A stretch of 64,000 nucleotides of DNA from Sphingomonas sp. CBMAI 2297 (GCF_029870595.1 NZ_JAPDIR010000012.1:78990-142989); one strand, 5' to 3'; shown: positions 26,443-34,570, numbered from the stretch's first letter. The notes: generated by a model not told the origin, from the letters alone. Program-made: numbers and translations.

Positions 26443-26453
26443 CGCGGCGCGGA

Positions 26454-27026
26454 TCAGGCTTCGCGGTCCTTCAGCGACTTGCGGAGCGCCTCGATCTTGA
26501 ACATGCGCGCCACCTTATCCTTCCCCGCCAGCGGGCCCGTGCCCATCTCGGCGGCGAACTGGACGCACTGGCCGACCATGTTGAACCCGCGGCCGCTGCG
26601 CTCGACATCGGAAACGGTGCCGTCGCCGTTGCTGTCCTTGCCCGCGCGGAACTTGGCCGCGACCGTCTTGGGATAGGCCCAGTCGGCATATTGCTGGATC
26701 GTCGCGCGCGAGAGCGCCGGGGCGCCGTCCTCGCCCGCGGGCAGGGTCTGATCGCCGAGCGACGCCTCCAGCTTCCCGCGATAGAAATCCTCGTACGCCT
26801 TGGTGTCGCCCGCCGCAGCGGCCACCGCCGCCTTCTGCCAGCGCAGCGCGGCCAGGCAGTCGAAATTATGCTCGACGCTGTCCTTGAGCTTCTGCGCCTT
26901 CTCGGCATCGGCGGCGCGGGCGGCGGCTTCCTCGTTCGCCTTCTTGTTGGCGGCGCTGTCGTCGCAGGCGGCGAGGCCGAGCGCGAGCACGAGGCCGGCG
27001 GCGGCGAAATTCCCGATACGGATCAT
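26454..27026 (-). CDS. Periplasmic lipoprotein of unknown function
   Basis: A 190-residue lipoprotein. The ATG at 27026 follows a good ribosome site (gaggggagagaac) and gives a lipobox GLAAC (Cys21). A Lys/Ala/Glu-rich helical region follows (about 28-50), then a helical domain with two cysteines (FDCLAAL and VGQCVQF). DSNGDGTVSDVE resembles an EF-hand-like calcium loop (D-S-N-G-D-G-T-V-S-D-V-E). I do not recognise the family. Confidence 0.75.
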   Translation of the reverse strand: MIRIGNFAAAGLVLALGLAACDDSAANKKANEEAAARAADAEKAQKLKDSVEHNFDCLAALRWQKAAVAAAAGDTKAYEDFYRGKLEASLGDQTLPAGEDGAPALSRATIQQYADWAYPKTVAAKFRAGKDSNGDGTVSDVERSGRGFNMVGQCVQFAAEMGTGPLAGKDKVARMFKIEALRKSLKDREA

Positions 27027-27148
27027 TGTTCTCTCCCCTCTTTTGCCGCGGCACTCTGCCATGCGCCTTCTCCAAGTCAACGCGCTGGCAAAAGCGGCGC
27101 ATTGCCTCTATCGGGGCGCCTTTCCCAATACATTGGAACAGGCTTCAC

Positions 27149-28246
27149 ATGGGTTTCCGCTGCGGCATCGTCGGGCTTCCGAACGTCGGCAAGTCCACGC
27201 TCTTCAACGCGCTGACCGAGACGGCGGCGGCGCAGGCGGCGAACTATCCGTTCTGCACGATCGAGCCGAACGTCGGCAACGTCGCCGTGCCCGACGCGCG
27301 GCTGGACAAGCTCGCCGCCATTGCGGGCTCGGCCAAGATCATCGAGACGCAGCTCGGCTTCGTCGACATCGCCGGGCTGGTGCGCGGTGCGAGCAAGGGC
27401 GAGGGCCTGGGCAACCAGTTCCTCGGCAACATCCGCGAAGTGGACGCGATCGTCCATGTGCTGCGCTGCTTCGAGAATGACGACATCCAGCATGTCGACA
27501 ACAAGGTCGACCCGATCGCCGACGCCGAGACGGTGGAGACCGAGCTGATGCTCTCGGACCTCGAGAGCCTCGAGAAGCGCGTGCCCAATTTCCAGAAGAA
27601 GGCGGCGCAGGGCGACAAGGAGGCCAAGGCGGCGGCCAGCGTGCTCGGCCAGGCGCTCGACCTGCTGCGCGACGGCAAGCCCGCGCGGCTGACCCAGCCC
27701 AAGGACGTGGACGAGGAGCGCATCTTCCGCCAGGCGCAGCTGCTCACTTCCAAGCCCGTCCTCTATGTGTGCAACGTCAACGAGGAGGATGCCGCCAACG
27801 GCAATGCCTTCTCGGCCCGCGTGTTCGAGAAGGCCCGGGCGGAGGGCGCCGAGGCGGTGGTCGTCTCCGCGGCGATCGAGGCGGAGATCGCGACCATGCC
27901 GGTCGAGGATCGCGGCGAGTTCCTGGCCGAGCTGGGACTGGAGGAGACCGGCCTCGCCCGCGTGATCCGCGCCGGCTACAAGCTGCTCCACCTGCTCACC
28001 TTCTTCACCGTCGGCCCCAAGGAAGCGCGCGCCTGGACCGTGCATGCCGGCGCCAGCGCGCCCGAGGCGGCGGGCGTGATCCACAGCGACTTCGAGAAGG
28101 GCTTCATCCGCGCCGAGACCATCGCGTACGAGGATTATGTCGCGCTGGGCGGCGAGGCCCGGGCGCGCGAGGCGGGCAAGCTGCGCGCCGAAGGCAAGGC
28201 CTATGTCGTCAAGGACGGCGACGTGATGCACTTCCTGCACAGCTGA
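27149..28246 (+). CDS. ychF: Redox-regulated ATPase YchF (OBG family)
   Basis: A 365-residue P-loop ATPase of the YchF/Ola1 family, which binds ribosomes. The P-loop is GLPNVGKST at about 8-16, G3 is DIAGLVRGASKGEGLGNQFL, and the G4 position is NVNEE instead of NKxD, the change that gives ATP over GTP preference. The C-terminal TGS domain ends ARAREAGKLRAEGKAYVVKDGDVMHF. The ATG at 27149 begins the conserved N terminus; longer in-frame starts upstream are not coding. It converges on the acetamidase gene with 13 bp between stops. Confidence 0.96.
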   Translation: MGFRCGIVGLPNVGKSTLFNALTETAAAQAANYPFCTIEPNVGNVAVPDARLDKLAAIAGSAKIIETQLGFVDIAGLVRGASKGEGLGNQFLGNIREVDAIVHVLRCFENDDIQHVDNKVDPIADAETVETELMLSDLESLEKRVPNFQKKAAQGDKEAKAAASVLGQALDLLRDGKPARLTQPKDVDEERIFRQAQLLTSKPVLYVCNVNEEDAANGNAFSARVFEKARAEGAEAVVVSAAIEAEIATMPVEDRGEFLAELGLEETGLARVIRAGYKLLHLLTFFTVGPKEARAWTVHAGASAPEAAGVIHSDFEKGFIRAETIAYEDYVALGGEARAREAGKLRAEGKAYVVKDGDVMHFLHS

Positions 28247-28259
28247 GGCCGGCCGGCCC

Positions 28260-29585
28260 TCACGGCTTCGGCGCGCCCGGCAGCGTGGCAAGACGCGCCT
28301 TGGGGATCTTGAGCACGATCCCGGCGGCCCGGCCCGGCACCGCGCTGACCCGATATTCGGCAACGGTGCCGAACACCTGCGCGATGTCGGCCGGGGCCAG
28401 GCCATAGTCCGCGGCGAGCCAGGCGAACATGCTCGAGCTGGCGCTGCGGAACGACGCGTCGAGCGAGCCGTCCAGACCGATCGCGACGATGTGGGTCGGC
28501 GTCTCGATGCGGACCTGGCCGGCACGCTTGCCGCGCACCAGATCGACTTCGACTTCGACGTCCATCGAAGTCTCCAGCGCATCGCCGGTGGTCTCGCCAT
28601 CGCCCTGCAGCGCATGGCCGTCGCCGAAATAGAGCAAGGCGCCGGGCACCGCGACGGGGAAATAGACGGTCGTCCCCTCGCCCATCTCGTTGAAGTCCAT
28701 ATTGCCGCCGAACCGGCCGACATCGCCCGATCCCGGCGCCGCCGAGCTGGGATCGGCCGCCACGCCGATGCCGCCGAGCATCGGCCGGACCGGCACCCAA
28801 TAGCCTTTCAGCGCATCGCCCGGCGCCTCGGGCGTGGCGATGCCCTTGTCGCGGTCGAGCCGCCAGGTGACGGGCTTGCCCAGCCCTGCCATCCGCACCG
28901 CGGTGCGCGCATCCTGCCCGCGCTCCGTCATGCCGTTGGTGCTGATCGCAGTGTCGCGGTTGAGCCGGAGCCGGCGGATCCGCACGACCAGCGTGTCGCC
29001 GGGCATGGCGCCGTCGATATAGAAGGGGCCGGTCTGCGGATTGCCCGGCGCGGCGCGGCGCACGCCCTGGGCGTCGATGCCCGCCGCGTCGATCGTCGTG
29101 GTGTGGATCGTGTCGCCCGGATTGACGTGCAGCACCGGCGGGTTGAACGCCGAGAACTGGCGGTGGAAGCGATCGGGGACGAATTCGTGCCGGCGCGGCG
29201 CCGCGCCGCTCGGCTGGGGCGCGCGCTCGGCGGTGAAGGAAAGGCGATGCGGGGTGCGCGCCGGCTCCGCGCCATCGACCAGGATCATCTCGCCGGCAAT
29301 CCGCCCGTTCACCAGCCGGGCGGTCACGTCCTCCGAGCCGCCCACCGTGTCCTTGGCGAGGAAGCGGATCTCGCTGCCCTTCACCGTGCCGGTGAGCACG
29401 TCGCCGGTCAGGTCGCCGCTGATCCGGTTGCCGTCCTGCTTGATGTCGAGCGTCCAGATGGTCGGCGTGCCGAAATAATCGACGGTGACGATCCAGCGTC
29501 CGGCGAGCTGCGCCGTCTGCGCCTGTGCCGCCATCGGCGCCGCGCATGCCAGCGCCGCCGCCGCAACCCGGATTCCGCCCCGCAT
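28260..29585 (-). CDS. Secreted acetamidase/formamidase-family protein
   Basis: A 441-residue protein with a signal peptide (MRGGIRVAAAALACAAPMAAQAQ). Residues about 25-110 form a small beta domain (GRWIVTVDYFGTPTIWTLDI, GDLTGDVLTGTVKGSEI), then the FmdA_AmdA fold follows: PPVLHVNPGDTIHTTTIDAAG, GPFYIDGAMPGDTLVVRIRRL, GNMDFNEMGEGTTVYFPVAVPGALLYFGDGHALQGDGE. The metal/active-site motifs GDTI and GDGHALQGDGE are intact. An export signal and the extra N-terminal domain set it apart from cytoplasmic amidases; the substrate is unknown. The ATG at 29585 follows ggcgat. Confidence 0.85.
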   Translation of the reverse strand: MRGGIRVAAAALACAAPMAAQAQTAQLAGRWIVTVDYFGTPTIWTLDIKQDGNRISGDLTGDVLTGTVKGSEIRFLAKDTVGGSEDVTARLVNGRIAGEMILVDGAEPARTPHRLSFTAERAPQPSGAAPRRHEFVPDRFHRQFSAFNPPVLHVNPGDTIHTTTIDAAGIDAQGVRRAAPGNPQTGPFYIDGAMPGDTLVVRIRRLRLNRDTAISTNGMTERGQDARTAVRMAGLGKPVTWRLDRDKGIATPEAPGDALKGYWVPVRPMLGGIGVAADPSSAAPGSGDVGRFGGNMDFNEMGEGTTVYFPVAVPGALLYFGDGHALQGDGETTGDALETSMDVEVEVDLVRGKRAGQVRIETPTHIVAIGLDGSLDASFRSASSSMFAWLAADYGLAPADIAQVFGTVAEYRVSAVPGRAAGIVLKIPKARLATLPGAPKP

Positions 29586-29731
29586 ATCGCCTTCCCCCGA
29601 CTTCGTTTCGCCTGAGGAACGGAGCGGCGACTGAACTCCGAATGAACCGATCGCCGGTTCGCGGCGGGACGCGGCGCGGATCGGACGAAGCACCGCTTGC
29701 GCGAGAGCCCCGGGCGGAGTGAAATGCGCGC

Positions 29732-30334
29732 ATGCCGCGTTCCCCCGCCTCCGCCGTGCGTCTGCTGGGCATCGTCTCCGGCACCGGCGTGACGGGGCTG
29801 GGGCTTGCCTGTCTGCTGGTGCTGGTGATCGGGCTCGCGACCGCCGCGTCGCCCGGCGCGCCCTGGTTCACCGCGATGGAAGTGCTGGTCCTGTTGCTCG
29901 CACCATTCCCGCTCGGGCTGGTCGCGGCCGTGCGCGGCACCGGGCTGGCCTCAGGCTTCACCCGCCTCGCGCTCCCCTGCATGGCCGCGGCGATGGCGCT
30001 GACCGGCGTGGTGCATCTGTCGATCCTGGCGCTGGGGAGCACGAGCGATCCGCTCGCCTGGCCCTCCCTGCCCCATGCGCTCGACATCCTCGCCTGGAAC
30101 GGACTGTTCGCGATCGCCGTGCTGCTGATGGCGCCGGCGTTTCGCGGCGAGGCGGCGATCCATCGGCTGCTGATCGCGAGCGGCGGACTGGCGCTGGCCG
30201 GCCTGATCGGGCCGATCACCGGCGTGACGGCGCTGCGAGTGATCGGCGTGGCGGGCCATGCCCTGGCATTCCCCGTCGCCGCCGCCCTGATCGCGCGCTG
30301 GTTCAGCCGCTGGCGGCCGGCAGCGCGAACTTGA
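29732..30334 (+). CDS. DUF998-like six-helix membrane protein
   Basis: A 200-residue hydrophobic protein with about six membrane helices and little else. The helix layout and the region ALTGVVHLSILALG resemble DUF998 or related small integral proteins; the call is weak. It is divergent from the acetamidase gene across 146 bp. Its last 32 bases overlap the 3' end of the leftward peptidase-like gene. Confidence 0.7.
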   Translation: MPRSPASAVRLLGIVSGTGVTGLGLACLLVLVIGLATAASPGAPWFTAMEVLVLLLAPFPLGLVAAVRGTGLASGFTRLALPCMAAAMALTGVVHLSILALGSTSDPLAWPSLPHALDILAWNGLFAIAVLLMAPAFRGEAAIHRLLIASGGLALAGLIGPITGVTALRVIGVAGHALAFPVAAALIARWFSRWRPAART

Positions 30335-31760
30335 CCGGCGCCGCCTCGACGCGGCTCGGCAGCTCCGCCATCCCCCCTTCGCGCAGGAAGCGCAGCGCCG
30401 CGGCGGCGGTATCGGGATGGTCGCGCAGCAGCGGCATCGGCCCATTGTGCTGGCCGCGATGAACGATCAGCGCGCGGGCATTGGGAAACCAGGGCAGCAG
30501 GTCGAGCAGATTCTCCATTGGCGTGTTCGCATCCCAATCGCCCTGGACGAACAGGATCGGCGTCTCGTCGCGCACCGGCAGGCGGAAGCCGTCGCCCAGG
30601 TCGGTGCTGGGCCATAGCCCGGCCGAGGCGGTGTAGGCCGCGAAATTCCAGCGGCCGAGCATATCGAGCGCGGGATCGCTTTCCAGCTGCGCCAGCCGCG
30701 TGGCGGTGACGCCGGTGGCGGTGTCGATCAGCGGGCCGATCAGCGACTGGGTGCCCGCCTTGCGCCCTTCGGCCACTTCGCGCGCCCAGGCCTGGTAGCG
30801 GCCATGATAGAGATCGATGACAAAGGCCGGCCACCGCGCGGCATTGACCACCTTGGCGAACAACGCCTGCTGATAGTCGCCGAGCCCGATCACGACCTTG
30901 CCCTCGGGCAGGTCGACCGTGATCGGCCCCTTCGCGAAGCGATCGCGCACCGTGCGCGCCGCCGCGATCAGGCCGCCCTGGGGAATGAAGGGCCGCAGCG
31001 CCGGGTCCTGCTCCGCTTCGAACGCGACGCGCTGGAGCACAGCGAAGACATGGCCGGGCATGTCATAGCCGTTGTTCAGCGGCTCGGCCGAGGCGATCAG
31101 CGCCCGCGCCACCGTGCCCGGATGGCGCTTCAGCACCGCGAAGCTCCATTGCGAGCCGAAACTGGCGCCCATCAGCCCGATCTTCGGATAGCCGAGCGCC
31201 CGGCGGACCGCGTCGACATCGTCCGCGCATTCGGCGATCGTATAGCCGGAAAGGTCGCGGCCCGGATTGGCGGCGGCGGCCTCGTTGGCGAGCCTGCGCA
31301 TCACCGCGACGTCGTCCTCGACCGTCGCGGGCCGATCGAGCGGCATCGCCGGATAGTGGAGCTCCAGCATGTCGCCGCGCAGCGTGTAGCCGCGCTGCTC
31401 GACGATCACGAGATCGTTGGTCGCGCTATAGTCGAGCCAGCTCCCCAGGCGGCGCCTGGCCGCCGGGCTCGGATCGCCGATCGTGTCGAGCATGGTGACG
31501 CCGGGACCGCCGACGAGCAGGAAGATCGGCGGCTGGCCGCCCGGCTTCGCCGCCTTGATCCGCAGCACGCCCACCGTGATCCGCCGGCTGCCGGGCTTCG
31601 CGCGGTTCTCGGGAACTTCGATCGCGCCGATCTCGTAGCGGACGGGGCGGCCGTCCGCCGCGGTCTCGGTGCCCGGGGTTAGGGAGAGCGCGTCCTTCGC
31701 CGATGCGGGCATGGTCCCCGCCAGCCCGAACGCCATGATCAGCCCGAACAGAATGCGCAT
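30303..31760 (-). CDS. Secreted alpha/beta hydrolase, TAP/prolyl-aminopeptidase type
   Basis: A 485-residue protein with a signal peptide (MRILFGLIMAFGLAGTMPASA). The lipase/peptidase fold shows FLLVGGPG near 85, EQRGYTLRGD, the nucleophile elbow GASFGSQW, the Asp region FVQGDWDANTP and the His region VHRGQHNGP, so the full triad is visible. Family members of this type cleave N-terminal residues or tripeptides in the periplasm. The ATG at 31760 is chosen for the signal peptide; the frame extends into the MerR gene. Its 3' end overlaps a convergent gene by 32 bp. Confidence 0.88.
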   Translation of the reverse strand: MRILFGLIMAFGLAGTMPASAKDALSLTPGTETAADGRPVRYEIGAIEVPENRAKPGSRRITVGVLRIKAAKPGGQPPIFLLVGGPGVTMLDTIGDPSPAARRRLGSWLDYSATNDLVIVEQRGYTLRGDMLELHYPAMPLDRPATVEDDVAVMRRLANEAAAANPGRDLSGYTIAECADDVDAVRRALGYPKIGLMGASFGSQWSFAVLKRHPGTVARALIASAEPLNNGYDMPGHVFAVLQRVAFEAEQDPALRPFIPQGGLIAAARTVRDRFAKGPITVDLPEGKVVIGLGDYQQALFAKVVNAARWPAFVIDLYHGRYQAWAREVAEGRKAGTQSLIGPLIDTATGVTATRLAQLESDPALDMLGRWNFAAYTASAGLWPSTDLGDGFRLPVRDETPILFVQGDWDANTPMENLLDLLPWFPNARALIVHRGQHNGPMPLLRDHPDTAAAALRFLREGGMAELPSRVEAAPVKFALPAASG

Positions 31761-31812
31761 CCGCCCCTCCCCGTTTCGCGGCATCGTGGCGCGTGCGAAA
31801 TGAACGGCAGGT

Positions 31813-32199
31813 TTATCCGTCGAACGCCGTGAGGATCGGGCACGGCCCCGCGCCGCCCCCGCCGCATTCGCGCGCCAGCCGGGCCAGCGCGTCGCGCGCG
31901 GCGGCGAGCTCGGCGATCTTGCGGTCGAGCACGGCGATCTGCTCGCGGGCCAGGGCCCGGGCGCGTGGGCGATCGTCACGCGCGTCGAGCGCGAGCAGCT
32001 CGCCGATCTGCTCGAGCGTGAAGCCCGCCGCCTGGGCCGAGCGGATGAAGCGCAGCCGGCGCACATCCCGCTCGCCATAGCGCCGCACCCCGCCATGATA
32101 GCCGCGCTCGGGCTCGGCCAGCAGCCCGCGGCGCTGATAATAGCGGATGGTCTCGACCCCCACGCCGCCCGCCTCCGCCAATTTTCCGATCGTCAGCAT
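31813..32199 (-). CDS. MerR-family regulator with CueR-like cysteine loop
   Basis: A 128-residue MerR protein: winged helix at 1-70 (MLTIGKLAEAGGVGVETIRYY, RRYGERDVRRLRFI), dimerisation helix at 80-110 and a C-terminal loop with Cys112 and Cys120 (C-x7-C-P-I). The x7 spacing and the CPI ending match CueR (C112/C120) rather than Hg-MerR (C117/C126). The position of MerR Cys82 / CueR Ser77 is Arg77 here. An upstream ATG at 32220 lies within the operator, so 32199 is preferred. It is divergent from the glutaredoxin-MauE gene. Confidence 0.9.
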   Translation of the reverse strand: MLTIGKLAEAGGVGVETIRYYQRRGLLAEPERGYHGGVRRYGERDVRRLRFIRSAQAAGFTLEQIGELLALDARDDRPRARALAREQIAVLDRKIAELAAARDALARLARECGGGGAGPCPILTAFDG

Positions 32200-32205
32200 C
32201 CCGCC

Positions 32206-32237
32206 TTGACTCCGTACCATGGTACGGACCCTATATG
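32206..32237 (+). promoter_or_regulatory. mer-type promoter and operator
   Basis: The -35 ttgact (32206-32211) and the -10 tatatg (32232-32237) are 20 bp apart (19 bp if the -10 is read as ctatat). Between them lies the perfect palindrome TCCGTACCATGGTACGGA (32211-32228). The long spacer with a central dyad is the hallmark of MerR-activated promoters, and the 7-4-7 arms TCCGTAC/GTACGGA are the same as those I recall for the Tn501/Tn21 mer operator. It drives the rightward glutaredoxin-MauE gene and probably also limits merR expression. Confidence 0.9.
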
Positions 32238-32243
32238 GCATCC

Positions 32244-33002
32244 ATGACTGGAAACGCAAAGCGCGCGACGCTCTATCGCATGGTGATGCCCGATCATGTC
32301 TGCCCCTATGGCATCAAGTCCAAATGGCAGCTCGAACGGCACGGCTACACGGTGGACGATCATTGGCTGACGACGCGGGAAGCAACCGACGCGTTCAAAT
32401 GGGAGCACAGCGTGCAGACCACGCCGCAGACGTTCATCGACGGCAAGCGGATCGGCGGCAATGACGACCTGACCCGCTTCTTCGGCGGCAAGGTCGCCGA
32501 GCCGGGTGCGACCAGCTATCGCCCGGTGATCGCGCTGTTCGGCATGACCGCGGCGCTGGCGATGGCGGCGAGCTTCGCGGTGACGGGCTCGCCCTTCACG
32601 GTGCGCGCGGCCGAATGGTTCGTGAGCTTCAGCATGTGCGTGCTCGCGATGCTCAAGCTCCAGGACGTCGAGAAATTCTCGTCGATGTTCCTCAATTACG
32701 ACCTGCTCGCGCGGCGCTGGGTACCTTATGCCTATGCATATCCATTTCTCGAGGGGCTGGCGGGCGTGCTGATGGCCGCGGGCGCGCTGCCCTGGTTCGC
32801 CGCGCCCTTGGGCCTGACCATCGGCACGATCGGCGCGGTATCGGTGTTCAAGGCAGTCTATATCGATCGGCGCACCCTCAAATGCGCCTGTGTGGGGGGC
32901 AGCAGCAACGTGCCGCTGGGCTTCGTCTCGCTGACCGAGAATCTGTTCATGATCGGCATGGCGCTGTGGATGATCGCCGGCCCCGGCGGCATGGCGATGT
33001 AG
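32244..33002 (+). CDS. Glutaredoxin-MauE/DoxX fusion membrane protein
   Basis: A 252-residue fusion. Residues about 6-80 are a glutaredoxin-like domain with the active-site sequence CPYG (one Cys, so monothiol-like) and TTPQTFIDGKRIGGNDDL, the cis-Pro and GSH-binding part. Residues about 90-250 form four membrane helices of the MauE/DoxX type, with a C-x-C pair in LKCACVGG. MauE proteins act in disulfide formation and thiol transfer at the membrane. The ATG at 32235 overlaps the -10 box, so the next ATG at 32244 is the likely start, on a very short or absent leader. It is presumably activated by the divergent MerR. Confidence 0.85.
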   Translation: MTGNAKRATLYRMVMPDHVCPYGIKSKWQLERHGYTVDDHWLTTREATDAFKWEHSVQTTPQTFIDGKRIGGNDDLTRFFGGKVAEPGATSYRPVIALFGMTAALAMAASFAVTGSPFTVRAAEWFVSFSMCVLAMLKLQDVEKFSSMFLNYDLLARRWVPYAYAYPFLEGLAGVLMAAGALPWFAAPLGLTIGTIGAVSVFKAVYIDRRTLKCACVGGSSNVPLGFVSLTENLFMIGMALWMIAGPGGMAM

Positions 33003-33037
33003 GCACGCGAGACCCGCCGCCCCCAAAAGGCGGGACG

Positions 33038-33074
33038 GCGCCCGGCCAGGCATGGTTTGCCCGGCCGGGCGCCG
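33038..33074. repeat. GC-rich hairpin after the glutaredoxin-MauE gene
   Basis: Arms 33038-33048 (ggcgcccggcc) and 33064-33074 pair perfectly over 11 bp. A smaller hairpin (cccgcc/ggcggg) precedes it at 33014-33035. There is no T run; it may still mark the transcript end. Confidence 0.5.
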
Positions 33075-33122
33075 GCATGTAACGACTTACCCCGGCAACA
33101 TTTCGCTGTCAGGGGGCCGCGC

Positions 33123-34412
33123 ATGCGCTGGTATTCGAAGATCGCCGCCGCGGCGCTTGCCGCCATTCTCCAGGCCTGTGCCACCGCGCCCGTCGCCGCG
33201 CCGCCCCCGGCTCCGGCGCCCGTCGTGGCGCCGCCCCCGGCCGAGCAGCGCGCGCCCGTGACGATCCTGATCTCGATCGACGGCTTCCGCCCGGATTATC
33301 TGGAGCGCGGCGTGACGCCCAATCTCTCGCGCCTCGCGGCCGGCGGCGTCACCGCGCCGATGCATCCCAGCTTCCCGTCCAAGACTTTCCCCAATCACTG
33401 GACGCTGGTGACCGGCCTTTATCCCGACCATCACGGCATCACCGCCAACAAGATGGAGGATGCTGCCCGGCCGAAGGAAGTCTTCACCATGATGAGCGAC
33501 GACCCGTTCTGGTGGAACGCGGCCGCGCCGATCTGGGTGGATGCCGAAAAGGCGGGCATCCGCACCGCGACCGAATTCTGGCCCGGCTCGAACGTGGCGG
33601 TCGGCGGGGTGAAGGCCGATAAATGGCCGAACGCGATCACCGGTGGCACGCGGCCGAGCGACTGGGCGCAGTTCAACCAGGTGATCTCCGGCACACAACG
33701 CGTCAACGCCGTGATCGACTGGTTGCGCCGGCCCGCGGCGATCCGGCCGAAGCTGGTGACGCTTTATTTCGATACCATCGATACCGCCGGCCACACCTAT
33801 GGCCCGGGCGACCAGCGCACCACCGATGCGGTTGCCGATATCGACAAGACCATCGGCATGCTGACCGACGGACTCGCCGCGCTGGACCAGCCCGCCAACC
33901 TCGTCATCGTCGCCGATCACGGCATGGCCGCGACCAGCGGCGAGCGGACGCTGGCGATCCTGGGCAGGCTCCGTCCCGACGAGTATCACCTGGTCGAGAC
34001 CGGTCCCTATCTCAGCCTCACGCCCGCCCCGGGCAAGGAGGCCAAGGTGGAGAAGGTGCTGCTCGGCAAGCACGACCATTATGAATGCTGGCGCAAGGCC
34101 GAGATCCCGGCGCGCTTCCATTACGGCACCAATCCGCGCATCCCGGCGATCTTCTGCCTGGCGGAGACCGGCTGGCTGATCGGCGACAAGCCCGGCAAGC
34201 CGGGCGATGCCGGCGGCACGCAGGGCTTCGACAACCAGTCGCCGGACATGACCGCGCTGTTCATCGCCAACGGCCCCGCCTTCCGCCCGGCGACGCTGCC
34301 GGCCTTCACCAATGTCGACGTCTATCCGCTGCTGCGCGACCTGATCGGGCTGCCGCCCAAGGCCGGGGTGGACGGCACCGATGCGCCGTTCCGGGACGTG
34401 CTGGTCCGATAG
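33123..34412 (+). CDS. NPP-type phosphodiesterase lipoprotein (alkaline phosphatase fold)
   Basis: A 429-residue lipoprotein with lipobox ILQAC (Cys19), a Pro/Ala linker and a nucleotide pyrophosphatase/phosphodiesterase domain. Metal and nucleophile motifs are present: ISIDGFRPDYL, SFPSKTFPNHWTLVTGLYPDHHG (Thr nucleophile), YFDTIDTAGHTYGPG and IVADHGM. Members hydrolyse phosphodiester bonds of nucleotides or lipids outside the inner membrane. The ATG at 33123 is chosen for the signal; the longer frame has no signal peptide. Confidence 0.93.
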   Translation: MRWYSKIAAAALAAILQACATAPVAAPPPAPAPVVAPPPAEQRAPVTILISIDGFRPDYLERGVTPNLSRLAAGGVTAPMHPSFPSKTFPNHWTLVTGLYPDHHGITANKMEDAARPKEVFTMMSDDPFWWNAAAPIWVDAEKAGIRTATEFWPGSNVAVGGVKADKWPNAITGGTRPSDWAQFNQVISGTQRVNAVIDWLRRPAAIRPKLVTLYFDTIDTAGHTYGPGDQRTTDAVADIDKTIGMLTDGLAALDQPANLVIVADHGMAATSGERTLAILGRLRPDEYHLVETGPYLSLTPAPGKEAKVEKVLLGKHDHYECWRKAEIPARFHYGTNPRIPAIFCLAETGWLIGDKPGKPGDAGGTQGFDNQSPDMTALFIANGPAFRPATLPAFTNVDVYPLLRDLIGLPPKAGVDGTDAPFRDVLVR

Positions 34413-34439
34413 CGCTGGATTGAGAATCCGGGCAGGCTC

Positions 34440-34490
34440 CGAAACCAACTTCGTCATCCCGCGCAGGCGGGGGTGACGGGAAATATGAAC
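34440..34490. repeat. Dispersed repeat, A type
   Basis: The core cgtcatcccgcgcaggcggg (34453 on) continues to ggtgacgg and is followed by gaaatatgaactccca, the reversed A-type flank. It lies between the phosphodiesterase and MaoC genes. Confidence 0.65.
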
Positions 34491-34570
34491 TCCCAACCGG
34501 TCGCCACGCGGCGCGTCGGAAAGCGCGCACGGGGCTTGCCAAAGTTCCGTTTTCATCCGAAACTGATCTC

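Noticed and set aside
26219..26453. A gene in the gap between the two lipoproteins
   Set aside because: Short frames exist on both strands, but none has a ribosome site, conserved motif or plausible composition.
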